NCBI GenBank assembly: GCA_963717595.1
Contig: CAVQWH010000001.1
Span: 558,001-622,000, forward strand
From: CAVQWH01 sp963717595
GTDB lineage: Bacteria > Patescibacteriota > Saccharimonadia > Saccharimonadales > Saccharimonadaceae
Direction: 5' to 3'
Length of the DNA: 64,000 nucleotides
Positions 1 through 8,865 of the stretch are shown in pieces (the stretch's first letter is position 1; the number at the start of each line of letters is the position of its first letter). Both the position numbers and the translations under genes were made by a program. The notes under the pieces are model-generated. The model did no database searches. It saw only the letters and a program-made list of their open reading frames with translations, and was not told the DNA's origin.

Positions 1-2
1 GC

Positions 3-347
3 TCTTTTGGCCTGTGGCTATCAATGCAGTTGCTAGGGGGCTTCGGGGCTAGTAATAATCAAGCTTCTGTATTAACTTTTTTGATAGCTGGATTAGTTTT
101 TTCAGTGATTAATGCCTTACTCCGACCAATTATCATCATTCTATCTCTACCGGCTATATTGTTGACCTTGGGTTTATTTATACTAATAGTAAACGGTTTT
201 ATGGTTTATATTTCACTAAAGCTCATACCAGATTTAAGCTTGGGCTTTGGGCAAGCGATTATAGTTGGTATAATTTTAAGTATCATTAACTATGTGGTTA
301 GTGGCTTACTGGAGCTTAGGCACACTTCACTAAAAGAGATGGCATAA
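3..347 (+). CDS. YvlD/DUF360-type small membrane protein (5' partial)
   Basis: The reading frame is open from the window edge, so the true start is probably upstream; the first ATG is at 24. The visible part is almost entirely hydrophobic, with three to four membrane segments and an LRPIIIILSLPAILLTLG-type stretch. This matches the four-helix phage-holin-family-4 (YvlD) proteins found in many bacterial chromosomes, whose role is not known. It ends 3 bases before secG and is probably cotranscribed with it. The family name does not imply a prophage; nothing else phage-like is nearby. Confidence 0.7.
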   Translation, partial: SFGLWLSMQLLGGFGASNNQASVLTFLIAGLVFSVINALLRPIIIILSLPAILLTLGLFILIVNGFMVYISLKLIPDLSLGFGQAIIVGIILSIINYVVSGLLELRHTSLKEMA

Positions 348-350
348 ATT

Positions 351-575
351 GTGGGTATAAATAGTATTTTGCAAATTATCAGCGTAGTTTCCGCAGCCTT
401 GATGGTGCTTTGCATTTTATTGCAAGCTCGCGGCGCTTCTTTGGGAGCAGGTTTTGGTAGTTCTGGAGAACTGTTTACCACTAGGCGTGGTACCGACAAA
501 AGTTTGTTTGAAGCTACTATAATTCTAGCTTGTATATTTGTAGGTTCTTTATTAGCAGGTTTATTAATTAGCTAG
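351..575 (+). CDS. secG: Preprotein translocase subunit SecG
   Basis: This 74-residue protein has two membrane helices (about residues 5-25 and 52-73). Between them is the conserved cytosolic loop with GASLGAGFGSSGELFTTRRG, typical of SecG, the small accessory subunit of the SecYEG channel that eases protein export. The start is GTG, 3 bases after the upstream stop, so translation is probably coupled. The length is normal for the family. The substrate-binding protein gene follows after 11 bases, and all three genes probably form one transcript. Confidence 0.85.
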   Translation: MGINSILQIISVVSAALMVLCILLQARGASLGAGFGSSGELFTTRRGTDKSLFEATIILACIFVGSLLAGLLIS

Positions 576-586
576 CTTAAAACCTA

Positions 587-2368
587 ATGAGTTCTAAAAG
601 CAATTGGCGTAAATTTAGAGGACTAAAATTTGACAGCAAGAAGCTTGCTAGGCATGCAACTAATGTCGAAAAAGCTGGCACTCGTCATGCCCACGACTTT
701 TTAGTTAAGCGATGGCGCAATGTTAGGCAAGTGCGCCGCCATATGCTAAGCTGGCTACTTCTTGTTGCAGTACTGATTGGACTTACGGGCGTGCAGCTGT
801 TTGCTTATCAAAAATCCTACACCCACACCTCTTCAATTAGAGGAGGTATTTATGCCGAAGGAGTAGTTGGGCCGCTTAGTAACATAAACCCGTTATTTGC
901 TACTACGGAAGCGGAACGCTCAGCTTCGCATCTTATTTTTGATAGCCTTCTTTCTTACGACAAGCAAAATAAGCTTCGTGATGATTTAGCTCAGAGTTGG
1001 CACGAAGAGGGAAGTGGAAAACAGTATGTAGTTAATTTACGCAAAGACATAACTTGGCATGATGGTCAGTCAATTACTGCAAAAGATGTAGTCTTTACGG
1101 TTAAGTTGATGCAAAATCCCAATGTTGATTCACCTTTTTATAGTAGCTGGCAAGGGATTCAGGTTTCTGCGCCCAACTCTCACACGGTAGTATTTACACT
1201 GCCGGCTAAATATTCTCCCTTTCCACAAGCGCTTACTTTTGGGATTTTACCGGAACATATTTTTAAGCAAGTTACACCTGCTAATTTACGAGCTGCCTCT
1301 GATTCTCAGCTAATAGGTAGTGGGCCTTTTGTGTTTAGTAGTATGCAGGGAAGTGATTCTAACGAGAACAATATTGTAGTGTACATGCATGCATTTAAAA
1401 ACTATTTCAGAGGTCAGCCCAGATTGTCTCAGTTTCAGTTACATGTTTATGGTAATACGGAGGAACTTTTGCAAGCATTAAAGAGTCATGAGGTTAACGC
1501 AGCTAGTGGACTTTCAACCTCAGAAGTTAATAGTCTGTCAGGTAACTTTAAGGTAAACGATGTGTTATTAAATAATGGCGTGTATGCGATTTTGCGTACG
1601 GACAGTCCAGCGCTTAAAGACTCCAGGGTTCGACAGGCTTTAAGGTTAGGGACTAACTTAATAGAGTTAAGGGATCGGTTACACGAAAAAGGTCACATAT
1701 TGAATGGTCCTATATTACCAAGCCAGACTTACGGTGTGGCTGGCTTGTATCAGCCAGGTTTTAACAAAAAAGAGGCTGAAAAGTTATTAGCAAAGGCAGG
1801 ATGGAAAGTTGATAGAGCTGGAGTGCTGCGTAATAAAAAATCACAAATACTTTCAATAAACTTAGCTAGCGTAAATGGCGGTAACTATCCCGATATTGTA
1901 AAAGAGCTATCACGTCAATGGAGTAAATTGGGTATCGAAGTAAAAACTAATTTAGTAAATCCTGAAGACGTTCAACAGGTTTTACTCCAGCCACGTAGTT
2001 ACGATGTGCTGGTCTATAAATTTGCACTTGGCGGTGATCCGGATGTTTACGCATATTGGCATTCTTCGCAGGCTACTAAAGACGGACTTAATTTAGCAGA
2101 TTATAACTCACCGGTTGCAGATGATGCTCTTCTTAGTGCCAGAGCTCGAGTGGAGCCTGAGCTAAGGAGTGTAAAATATAGGCGCTTTGTACAGCAATGG
2201 CTGAAAGATGTCCCGGCGATTGCTCTCTATCAGCCAACCCTCCACTACGTAACCTTGCCGGGCGTGAGGGCGATTTCTTATCATGCACAAATTGTAAGTA
2301 CAGTGGACAGATATCGTTCAGTAGAGTACTGGACGGTAAATCGAGCCAATCGGTACAATACTCCTTAA
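587..2368 (+). CDS. Membrane-anchored peptide-binding protein (SBP_bac_5 family)
   Basis: The 593-residue product has a basic cytosolic N-terminus of about 55 residues and one membrane helix (about residues 56-75). An extracytoplasmic domain of the family-5 solute-binding proteins follows (DppA/OppA-like; NINPLFATTEAERSASHLIF, then ITWHDGQSITAKDVVFT). Such proteins capture oligopeptides for ABC importers. There is no lipobox cysteine, so anchoring is by an uncleaved helix. No importer permease or ATPase lies beside it. It may feed peptides to a transporter encoded elsewhere, which would fit an amino-acid auxotroph; that part is inference. Confidence 0.8.
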   Translation: MSSKSNWRKFRGLKFDSKKLARHATNVEKAGTRHAHDFLVKRWRNVRQVRRHMLSWLLLVAVLIGLTGVQLFAYQKSYTHTSSIRGGIYAEGVVGPLSNINPLFATTEAERSASHLIFDSLLSYDKQNKLRDDLAQSWHEEGSGKQYVVNLRKDITWHDGQSITAKDVVFTVKLMQNPNVDSPFYSSWQGIQVSAPNSHTVVFTLPAKYSPFPQALTFGILPEHIFKQVTPANLRAASDSQLIGSGPFVFSSMQGSDSNENNIVVYMHAFKNYFRGQPRLSQFQLHVYGNTEELLQALKSHEVNAASGLSTSEVNSLSGNFKVNDVLLNNGVYAILRTDSPALKDSRVRQALRLGTNLIELRDRLHEKGHILNGPILPSQTYGVAGLYQPGFNKKEAEKLLAKAGWKVDRAGVLRNKKSQILSINLASVNGGNYPDIVKELSRQWSKLGIEVKTNLVNPEDVQQVLLQPRSYDVLVYKFALGGDPDVYAYWHSSQATKDGLNLADYNSPVADDALLSARARVEPELRSVKYRRFVQQWLKDVPAIALYQPTLHYVTLPGVRAISYHAQIVSTVDRYRSVEYWTVNRANRYNTP

Positions 2369-2401
2369 TTTGTATTAACTTTTGTTATAATAATCTTACA
2401 T

Positions 2402-2490
2402 GCGCCGGTGGCGGAATTGGTAGACGCGCTAGCTTGAGGGGCTAGTGGCCGCTTTAGGTCGTGGAAGTTCAAGTCTTCTCCGGCGCACCA
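2402..2490 (+). tRNA. tRNA-Leu (anticodon GAG)
   Basis: The sequence folds as a class II tRNA with acceptor GCGCCGG/CCGGCGC, a D arm, an anticodon stem CTAGC/GCTAG around loop TTGAGGG (GAG at positions 34-36), a long variable arm and a T arm. CCA is encoded. Confidence 0.95.
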
Positions 2491-2517
2491 AGGTTGGCGC
2501 TACTAATACATATAAAA

Positions 2518-2540
2518 ACCTCGCTTTTGCGAGGTATTTT
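2518..2540. terminator. Hairpin terminator between the two tRNA genes
   Basis: ACCTCGC and GCGAGGT pair around a TTTT loop, followed by ATTTTC on the plus strand and preceded by an A run that gives U's on the minus strand. It can stop transcription from both sides, between convergent tRNA-Leu and tRNA-Val. Confidence 0.7.
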
Positions 2541-2542
2541 CA

Positions 2543-2619
2543 TGGTGGGCGCTGAGGGACTCGAACCCCCGACCCTCTCGGTGTAAACGAGATGCTCTAG
2601 CCAACTGAGCTAAGCGCCC
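2543..2619 (-). tRNA. tRNA-Val (anticodon TAC)
   Basis: On the minus strand the acceptor stem GGGCGCT/AGCGCCC, a D arm, an anticodon stem TCTCG/CGAGA with loop TTTACAC, and a T arm with GGTTCGAGTCC are all present. CCA is encoded. The anticodon is TAC. Confidence 0.95.
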
Positions 2620-2683
2620 CTAAAGTAATGACGCTAATAACTTTAACAAATAACTGGTTGGTCAGCAAGACTAACATCTGTAG

Positions 2684-2696
2684 TATAATCTAAAAT
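2684..2696 (+). promoter_or_regulatory. Extended -10 region of hisS (leaderless type)
   Basis: A perfect TATAAT at 2684-2689 ends 7 bases before the hisS ATG and there is no Shine-Dalgarno sequence between them. The transcript probably starts at or next to the start codon. Confidence 0.55.
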
Positions 2697-4010
2697 ATGA
2701 GTTTAAACCCTAAGCCGTATAAAGGTACGCGCGATTATTATCCGTCTGACAAACGTCTGCAAAATTATATTTTTAAAGTTTGGCGTGGTGTGGCAGAAAG
2801 ATTTGGCTATGAGGAATATGGAGCGCCTTTACTAGAGCCGCTTGATATTTATGCCGCTAAAACTGGGCAAGAAATTGTTAACGAGCAAACTTACCAATTT
2901 GTGGATAGGGGAGGTCGTACTGTAGTTATTCGTCCTGAAATGACACCAACCGTCAGTCGCATGGTAGCTGATAGACGCCAGGAACTCGCATATCCTGCAC
3001 GTTGGTATTCGATCGCTAATTTTATGCGATATGAACGCCCTCAGCATGGACGTGAAAGAGAGTTTTGGCAACTTAATGTAGATATATTTGGCGCTGAGAC
3101 TATTGAAGCTGATGCTGAGATGATAATAATGGCGCGCCAGCTTATGGAAGATTTTGGTGCTACGGATGAAATGTACACTATCAAAGTTAACAACCGAAAA
3201 CTCATTAATTTTGTTATGGCTGAATATTTAGAGCTAGACTCTGGTCAGGCAGAGTTAATGGTTAAATTGTTAGATCATCGAGAAAAAATAACGGCTAGTG
3301 AATTTGAAGATCAAGCAAAGGATATTTTAGGTAGCACAAAAGCTAAAAATGGCTGGAGCAAAGTCCATAAATTGCTGCAAGCTAAAACCATGGCTGATTT
3401 ACCAGATGAGATTCGTAATTCTGATTCTGTTTTAGAAGTGCAAAGATTATTTACTTTGCTCACAGAAGCAGGGGTTAAGAATGCAAAATTTGATATTAGC
3501 TTGATGCGTGGCTTTGACTATTACACGGGCATAGTCTTTGAAGTATTTGATAACCATCCCGACAACCGACGCTCAATGTTTGGCGGTGGACGGTATGATG
3601 GTCTAGTGGGGTTATTTGGTGTGGAGCCGATTGCCACCGTGGGGATGGCACCTGGCGGTACTACTACAGAAGACTTTCTGCGTAGTCATAAACTTTTACC
3701 TAATCTTAACTCTTCGACAGATGTTTATATAATTGTACTAGGTGATTCTATGGCTGGCGCCAAAAAACTGGCTGCTGATTTAAGAGCTGAAAGAGTCAAT
3801 GTTGAATTAGATGTTACTAATCGGAAAGTCGACAAACAAATAAAGACAGTTTTAAAAAAGAAGATTCCTTTCATGATATTTGTAGGCGAGCAAGAACTAG
3901 CCGATGGTCTATTTACCCTTAAGGCAGTTGCTACAGAAAAAGAGCAACGCTTAGATCCGGAGCGAATTGCTACAGCTATTAAGGCTGCACGTAATTTACG
4001 AGCTAGTTAA
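2697..4010 (+). CDS. hisS: Histidyl-tRNA synthetase
   Basis: The 437-residue class II synthetase charges tRNA-His. Visible landmarks are the N-terminal YKGTRDYYP, motif 2 with RPEMTPTVSRM (about residue 80), the histidine-A box RGFDYYTGIVFEVF (about 273) and motif 3 with GGGRYDGL. A C-terminal anticodon-binding domain with TDVYIIVLG follows at about residue 345. Length is normal. The gene stands alone with its own -10 box directly upstream and is convergent with the next gene. Confidence 0.95.
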   Translation: MSLNPKPYKGTRDYYPSDKRLQNYIFKVWRGVAERFGYEEYGAPLLEPLDIYAAKTGQEIVNEQTYQFVDRGGRTVVIRPEMTPTVSRMVADRRQELAYPARWYSIANFMRYERPQHGREREFWQLNVDIFGAETIEADAEMIIMARQLMEDFGATDEMYTIKVNNRKLINFVMAEYLELDSGQAELMVKLLDHREKITASEFEDQAKDILGSTKAKNGWSKVHKLLQAKTMADLPDEIRNSDSVLEVQRLFTLLTEAGVKNAKFDISLMRGFDYYTGIVFEVFDNHPDNRRSMFGGGRYDGLVGLFGVEPIATVGMAPGGTTTEDFLRSHKLLPNLNSSTDVYIIVLGDSMAGAKKLAADLRAERVNVELDVTNRKVDKQIKTVLKKKIPFMIFVGEQELADGLFTLKAVATEKEQRLDPERIATAIKAARNLRAS

Positions 4011-4013
4011 TTT

Positions 4014-4721
4014 CTACTGACTTATTAATTGCAGGCTATTTGCAGCTTCTTTGGCAGCAGCTATAGCTTGTTGTTGCATAGAATTGTCTTGAGATTGTCC
4101 ACAGGCTGCTTGAGGTGTAGTGTACAAAAAGTAGTAATTACCAACTTTAATTGCATCACTCACTTGGTCTATCGGTTTATTTTGCGATTCTACAATTTGC
4201 CCTGGAGAATAACGGCTTAATAGGCCTGCTGGCATGGAACCTGAGGTGCAAGGATTTTGAAAATTATTAGCTGAGAGGTTTTCTTCTTTAGCTCCAGACT
4301 CAGTTAGTGCAACAGTTGAAAACCCTACCCTATCTACCGTATTGCCAGATTTAGAAGAGTCTACTTTGTAAGTATAAGTTAGATTTTTGGTCTGATCTGT
4401 TAACTTATATTTGACCCCTAGTTCAGGTATGTCGCGATAGTCAGATGTAACTGGTTGTGATTGGGCCTTTTGGTTTGTTTTCTGTGCTAGTTTTTGTTTA
4501 CTAGCTGTTAGTTCAGTGGTTAACTGCGCGTTTTTGTTTTTTTGGTTAGCAGCAGTTTGCTTAGCATCGTTTAATTGATTATGAAAGTCGGTTCGCTTGC
4601 TGTGATACAGCCAAGCCCAAGTAGCGTTTATGGCCAGCATTAAAATTATTACTAGGGCAGCAACAACCCAGCGAGCCTTGTGACTACTGCCACTACGATA
4701 ACCAGAGCTGTTGGTTTGCAT
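4014..4721 (-). CDS. Unknown single-helix membrane-anchored protein with coiled coil
   Basis: The 235-residue protein starts with a short Ser/Gly/basic cytosolic segment. One membrane helix (about residues 19-38) follows, then a Gln/Lys/Ala-rich coiled coil (about 45-90) and an extracytoplasmic domain with single cysteines in FQNPCTSGSM and TPQAACGQSQD that could form a disulfide. I do not recognise a named family. AAGGAAG precedes the start. The gene ends 3 bases from hisS, tail to tail. This architecture of tail, helix and secreted domain recurs at 6760-7773 and 32210-33502. Confidence 0.65.
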   Translation of the reverse strand: MQTNSSGYRSGSSHKARWVVAALVIILMLAINATWAWLYHSKRTDFHNQLNDAKQTAANQKNKNAQLTTELTASKQKLAQKTNQKAQSQPVTSDYRDIPELGVKYKLTDQTKNLTYTYKVDSSKSGNTVDRVGFSTVALTESGAKEENLSANNFQNPCTSGSMPAGLLSRYSPGQIVESQNKPIDQVSDAIKVGNYYFLYTTPQAACGQSQDNSMQQQAIAAAKEAANSLQLISQ

Positions 4722-4818
4722 AAGTAACTTCCTTGATTAGGTTATGCTTTTAGCATAGCACTGGTAAAAAATAATGCAAATTAGCCTAAGAGTAGTTAAT
4801 CTGTTAAACTAGCTACTT

Positions 4819-6108
4819 ATGAAGTATACAAGTAAGAAAATATCAGATACCAAAGTTAAACTTAATGTCAGCCTTGAATCTAGCAATTTAGCCGAAGCTA
4901 AGCAGGTGGCTTTAGTAAGGCTTTCTAAAAATGTAAAAGCTGCTGGTTTTCGGCCTGGCAAGGTTCCACCCAAGGTAGCCGAAAAGCATATTGCCAGTGA
5001 TGAACTCCATAATGCTATAGTAGACAGCGCCATAAATAAGGCTATTGTGGAAGCGTTTACTAAAAGCGATATTCAACCAATCGAGCGTCCTTCGGTTGAG
5101 GTTAAAAAATATGTACCAGGGGATGTTTTAGAGTTTACGGCTGAGGCTGAAATATTGCCGGAAATTAAATTAGGTAACTACAAACAACTGAAGGTTACGC
5201 CTAAAAAAGCTTCTGTATCTAAGGGTGGTATTGATGAAGTTATCGAGCGCATGCAACAAGGATTTGCACAAAAGAAATCGGTGAGTCGAGCTGCAAAAAC
5301 GGGTGATGAAGTGCTGATAGATTTTGAAGGCACGGATGAAAAGGGCAAGAAAGTAGCTGGTGCTAGCGGTAAAGATTATCCTTTAACACTTGGTAGCAAG
5401 TCCTTCATACCGGGATTTGAAGAAGGATTGGTTGGTAAAAAACCTGATGAAAAATTTGAGCTTCCCCTAACCTTCCCCAAAAACTATCATGCTTCTAACT
5501 TGGCTGGCAGCAAGATTATATTTAAGGGTACTGTTAAAAAAGTTAAGGAAGTTGACAAGCCGAAACTTGATAGTGAGTTTGCTAAAAAGTGTGGTCCATT
5601 TAAAACTATGGACGAACTTCGCCAGGATATTAAAGCCGAGCTACTAGAAAGAAAGAAACAGGAATACGAACATGAACTAAAAGATAGCTTGGTAGAAAAG
5701 CTAGTCAAAAGCAGTACTATACCTGCACCGGAATCACTAGTAAAAGATCAGGAAGCAAGCTTAAAAAGAGACATGCAGCAAAATTTGATGGCTCGAGGTA
5801 TGACTCTTGAGCAATACCTAGCTAGCCAGAACTTGACTGAGGAGGATTGGGCAAAGAAAGAACTAAATCCTGCGGCAGTCGCGCGAGTTCAGTCAGGGCT
5901 AGCTTTATCAGAACTTACTAAAGCTGAAAAAATTGAAGTTAGCCAAAAAGAACTAGATGAACGTCATGCTCAAATGAAACAGCAATACGGTAATGATCCT
6001 AATACTCTTGCCCAACTTGATAGTCCAGAAGTGCGTCGAGACATAGCGAACCGAGTTCTGACAGAAAAAACTATTGATCGATTACTAGAGTTAAATACTA
6101 AGAAATAA
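4819..6108 (+). CDS. tig: Trigger factor, ribosome-associated chaperone
   Basis: The 429-residue protein binds the ribosome exit site and shields nascent chains. The ribosome-binding signature GFRPGKVPP is at about residues 42-50. An FKBP-like domain (about 150-245; GDEVLIDFEGTDEKG, then FIPGFEEGLVGKKP) and a helical chaperone domain follow. Length is typical. No Shine-Dalgarno sequence is visible before the ATG. clpP follows in the usual tig-clpP order, but a CIRCE element and a new -10 box lie between them, so clpP also has its own control. Confidence 0.93.
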   Translation: MKYTSKKISDTKVKLNVSLESSNLAEAKQVALVRLSKNVKAAGFRPGKVPPKVAEKHIASDELHNAIVDSAINKAIVEAFTKSDIQPIERPSVEVKKYVPGDVLEFTAEAEILPEIKLGNYKQLKVTPKKASVSKGGIDEVIERMQQGFAQKKSVSRAAKTGDEVLIDFEGTDEKGKKVAGASGKDYPLTLGSKSFIPGFEEGLVGKKPDEKFELPLTFPKNYHASNLAGSKIIFKGTVKKVKEVDKPKLDSEFAKKCGPFKTMDELRQDIKAELLERKKQEYEHELKDSLVEKLVKSSTIPAPESLVKDQEASLKRDMQQNLMARGMTLEQYLASQNLTEEDWAKKELNPAAVARVQSGLALSELTKAEKIEVSQKELDERHAQMKQQYGNDPNTLAQLDSPEVRRDIANRVLTEKTIDRLLELNTKK

Positions 6109-6114
6109 ATTATT

Positions 6115-6141
6115 TTAGCACTCGCTTGCCAAGAGTGCTAG
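6115..6141. promoter_or_regulatory. CIRCE operator (HrcA binding site)
   Basis: TTAGCACTC, nine bases, then GAGTGCTAG matches the CIRCE consensus TTAGCACTC-N9-GAGTGCTAA in all but the last base. It lies just upstream of the clpP -10 box (TATAAT at 6149-6154). This implies heat-shock repression of clpP by HrcA, whose gene is not in this window. Confidence 0.9.
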
Positions 6142-6161
6142 CTAGGCGTATAATTTTTAAT

Positions 6162-6751
6162 ATGACTAAAAGTTACCTAGTACCAACAGTTATTGAAAAA
6201 AGTTATGAAGGCGAGCGGGCTTATGATATATATAGCCGTCTCTTAAAAGAACGCATTATTTTCCTGGGCGAGCAAGTTAATGAGCACACTGCTAATTTGA
6301 TAGTGGCTCAACTTCTTCACTTGGCTTACGAAGACAGTAAAAAAGACATAATGTTTTATATAAATAGTCCTGGTGGCAGCGTGTATGACGGCATGGCAAT
6401 TTATGACACCATGCAATACATAAAGCCCGATGTTCAGACAATTGGCGTAGGCTTACAAGCTAGTATGGGCGCTTTGCTGCTCAGCTCTGGCGCTAAGGGC
6501 AAGCGCTCTATGCTTCCTCATTCACGTATTATGATTCATCAGCCTTCTTCAGGCACGCAGGGTAAAGTAACCGATATGGAAATCGATCTTAAAGAAAGTA
6601 TTCGCATCAAAGAGCTTTTGGCAAGTATTTTTGCCAAAAACACTGGCCAAAAACTACCCAAAGTTAAGAACGATATGGAACGTGATTACTGGATGAACCA
6701 AATGAAGCCAAGAAATATGGTCTAATTGATGAGATTATTACCCAAGCCTAG
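6162..6751 (+). CDS. clpP: ATP-dependent Clp protease proteolytic subunit (frameshifted in this sequence)
   Basis: This is the serine peptidase ring of Clp proteases. The nucleophile lies in GLQASMGALLLSSG, the catalytic histidine in RIMIHQP and the aspartate in NDMERDYWM. As read, the frame breaks near 6700 and stops at 6725. Adding one A to the AAA run there restores NQNEAKKYGLIDEIITQA and the stop at 6751, giving 196 residues, the normal length. The ATG at 6162 is chosen because it follows TATAAT by 7 bases and starts the conserved LVPTVIEKS region. It is probably a sequence error rather than a dead gene. Confidence 0.9.
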
Positions 6752-6759
6752 GTTATAAA

Positions 6760-7773
6760 TTACTTATTTAATTTGTTGTATAGTTTGTCGAGTGTGTCTG
6801 CAAACTTATTGTACTCGTGACCTGGGCTTAGTTTGTCTTGCTTCTTGTTAAGCTGTTGATCTATGTTATTAACTTTATCAATAAATTTGTTTTGAATGTC
6901 TATGAAACTCAATAAATCCTCCTCTATTATGTATGACGGTTGTCCAGCAGATAAGTCATTGCGAGCTTTGTCTATCGCCCTAGAGCTTTCATTAAGGTTA
7001 ACCTTGATAGAGCTTAAAAGATTTTTATCCTCAGGTATTACAGGGTGAATATTCTTAATCTTTTGGGTTGTGGAGCTGATAATTTGTTTTAATTTAGTCA
7101 AGTTAGAATCCAAGTCACTTCGACTATTAGGACTATTAGATAGACTTTCAATTTGATTACCATATTTTAGAATAGGTGGCACAAGTAGCTGCGTATCTTT
7201 TATTGAATTTTGCATATATGTAAGGTAAGGGCACCATTTATTACTCAGTGTATCGAACGATTTTTTAACATTATTGTCGTACTGGACATTAGAACTTTTT
7301 AATAAAGCAAACTGTTTTTGAGCATCACTTAAATTAGAGTTTGCTTTGTTAATGTTTAAATTTACTACACTAATCTTGTCGGCATCCTGGGCGTTATTAA
7401 TATCATTCGTAGCTTCAAACACATCCGTATTAAAGGCTGAAGCAGCCGTTTGAGCTTTAGAGACATCTTTCAGTGTAATGTGATGGCTAAACACAAATAG
7501 ATATAAAACAATACCTACTGCTATCAACGCTACGGCTAGAGTCCCAGCTATTATTAAAAGCCTATTTTTGTTAGATTTAACAGCTGGCTGGTCAGGCGCA
7601 TATGATTCTTGAACAGGTTGGCTACCTAAAGGATTGGGCTGGGTGAATGCATCGGTTGGTGATATGTCTTGGGGTGGTGGGCTGGGGTTTATATTTGGCT
7701 GAATTGGATTATTTTTGGTAGAACTAGAGGGCTCTTGGGAAGGGCTGGTGTTACTGGGATCGTTTGGATTCAT
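6760..7773 (-). CDS. Unknown membrane-anchored protein with Pro/Ser/Gln-rich cytosolic tail
   Basis: The 337-residue protein has a disordered N-terminal 65 residues rich in Pro, Ser, Asn and Gln. One membrane helix (about residues 73-95, LLIIAGTLAVALIAVGIVLY) and a long, mostly helical extracytoplasmic part with heptad-like segments follow. No enzyme motif is visible. An AAAAGGAAAA ribosome site precedes the ATG. It lies tail to tail with clpP, 8 bases apart. The same layout is found at 32210-33502, but the two are not clearly alignable by eye. A cell-envelope or attachment role is possible but unproven. Confidence 0.6.
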   Translation of the reverse strand: MNPNDPSNTSPSQEPSSSTKNNPIQPNINPSPPPQDISPTDAFTQPNPLGSQPVQESYAPDQPAVKSNKNRLLIIAGTLAVALIAVGIVLYLFVFSHHITLKDVSKAQTAASAFNTDVFEATNDINNAQDADKISVVNLNINKANSNLSDAQKQFALLKSSNVQYDNNVKKSFDTLSNKWCPYLTYMQNSIKDTQLLVPPILKYGNQIESLSNSPNSRSDLDSNLTKLKQIISSTTQKIKNIHPVIPEDKNLLSSIKVNLNESSRAIDKARNDLSAGQPSYIIEEDLLSFIDIQNKFIDKVNNIDQQLNKKQDKLSPGHEYNKFADTLDKLYNKLNK

Positions 7774-7856
7774 TTTTGTTTTCCTTTTTTAAGCTTCTGT
7801 CAGCAAGTATAGCATAGCTTATTTGCAACTATAGTCTGCGGAGAAAATTATCTAAT

Positions 7857-8615
7857 TTACTTACTTTCTTTAGCAAGAAAATCCTTCACGCTTCTTACAG
7901 TATCCATGAACTGCGCTGGGAAAATAACTGTACTGTTTTTCTCTGCGGAAATATCATTTAAAACTTGTAAATTTCGTAACTGTAAGGCAATAGGGTGCTT
8001 AGCTATTACGTCGGCTGCATCACCCAGCTTAGCTGCGCTCAAAGCCTCACCTTCTGCAGCGATGATTTTGGCTCGCTTTTCGCGCTCTGCCTCAGCTTGT
8101 TTGGCCATGGCTCGCTGCATAGTGTCTGGGAGTTGAATGTCCTTAACTTCTACGGTGCTAACATATATACCCCATTTTTCTGTAGAGGTTTCTAGGATGG
8201 TTTTAATTTTTTCGTTAATGGCGACTGTTTCACTTAATATATCGTCAAGACTACTTTGACCAACTATATTACGTACTGTAGTCTGAGCAATTTGATAAGT
8301 GGCTGATATGACGTTTTCTATTTCAACTATAGATTTGATGGGATCGGTGACTTTATAGTAAGCCACTGCAGCTACATCAATAGACACGTTGTCTTTGGTA
8401 ATTATTTTTTGTGATTCTATTGGTAACGTTACAATACGCAAACTGACTTTTTTCATTTGATCAATAACGGGAATAATCAGACGCAAACCCGGCTCTTTAA
8501 CTTTGGGGCTAACTTTTCCTAAACGAAAAATAACACCTCTTTCATACTGATTAACAATACGCACTCCTGCGCCGATTATAAATACGATTATAATTATAAG
8601 AACAATGATTCCCAC
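7857..8615 (-). CDS. SPFH/stomatin-like (slipin) membrane protein
   Basis: This 252-residue protein has a short N-terminal membrane hairpin (residues 1-20), then the slipin core: VNQYERGVIFRLGKV, VSLRIVTLPIESQKIITKDN, AQTTVRNIVGQSSLDDIL and a coiled coil with QAEAEREKRAKIIAAEGE. Slipins form oligomeric scaffolds in membrane microdomains. Partner NfeD proteins usually lie next to them, but none is seen here. The start is GTG behind a strong AAGGAGG. It is transcribed away from rpoB. Confidence 0.85.
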   Translation of the reverse strand: MGIIVLIIIIVFIIGAGVRIVNQYERGVIFRLGKVSPKVKEPGLRLIIPVIDQMKKVSLRIVTLPIESQKIITKDNVSIDVAAVAYYKVTDPIKSIVEIENVISATYQIAQTTVRNIVGQSSLDDILSETVAINEKIKTILETSTEKWGIYVSTVEVKDIQLPDTMQRAMAKQAEAEREKRAKIIAAEGEALSAAKLGDAADVIAKHPIALQLRNLQVLNDISAEKNSTVIFPAQFMDTVRSVKDFLAKESK

Positions 8616-8701
8616 AAAGACCTCCTTGATTTAATGGTTCAATTGTATCCTTACGATTAGACTAAAGCAATGTCTGCAAAATTTAATTTAGAATTTAGAT
8701 A

Positions 8702-8730
8702 TTGACAGCTTGTGCTAACTGCTTCACAAT
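8702..8730 (+). promoter_or_regulatory. Promoter of rpoB-rpoC
   Basis: TTGACA at 8702-8707 and CACAAT at 8725-8730 are separated by 17 bases, a good sigma-70 type promoter. It lies 136 bases before the rpoB start, leaving a long leader. Confidence 0.65.
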
Positions 8731-8750
8731 GGTATGTAAGAAGTAGTGTA

Positions 8751-8845
8751 AGTTGGGTAATTGCGTTTTATTCTTGGTGGCTCTTGATTATAACGCCCAC
8801 ACTTAGTGAATCTTCGGCGCCGATTCAATATTATTACCCATAACT
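8751..8845 (+). promoter_or_regulatory. Foldable 5' leader of rpoB
   Basis: AGTTGGGTAAT (8751-8761) can pair with ATTACCC...AACT (8833-8845). Inside are two more hairpins, GCGTT/AACGC (8763-8796) and TGAATC/GATTCA (8807-8827), giving a three-way junction that ends just before the ribosome site TAGGAGA. It may regulate rpoB translation or transcription. Confidence 0.4.
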
Positions 8846-8865
8846 AAAATAGGAGACGTGCACGT

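Noticed and set aside
1..347. Prophage holin
   Set aside because: The family name is historical, and no lysis or phage genes are nearby.
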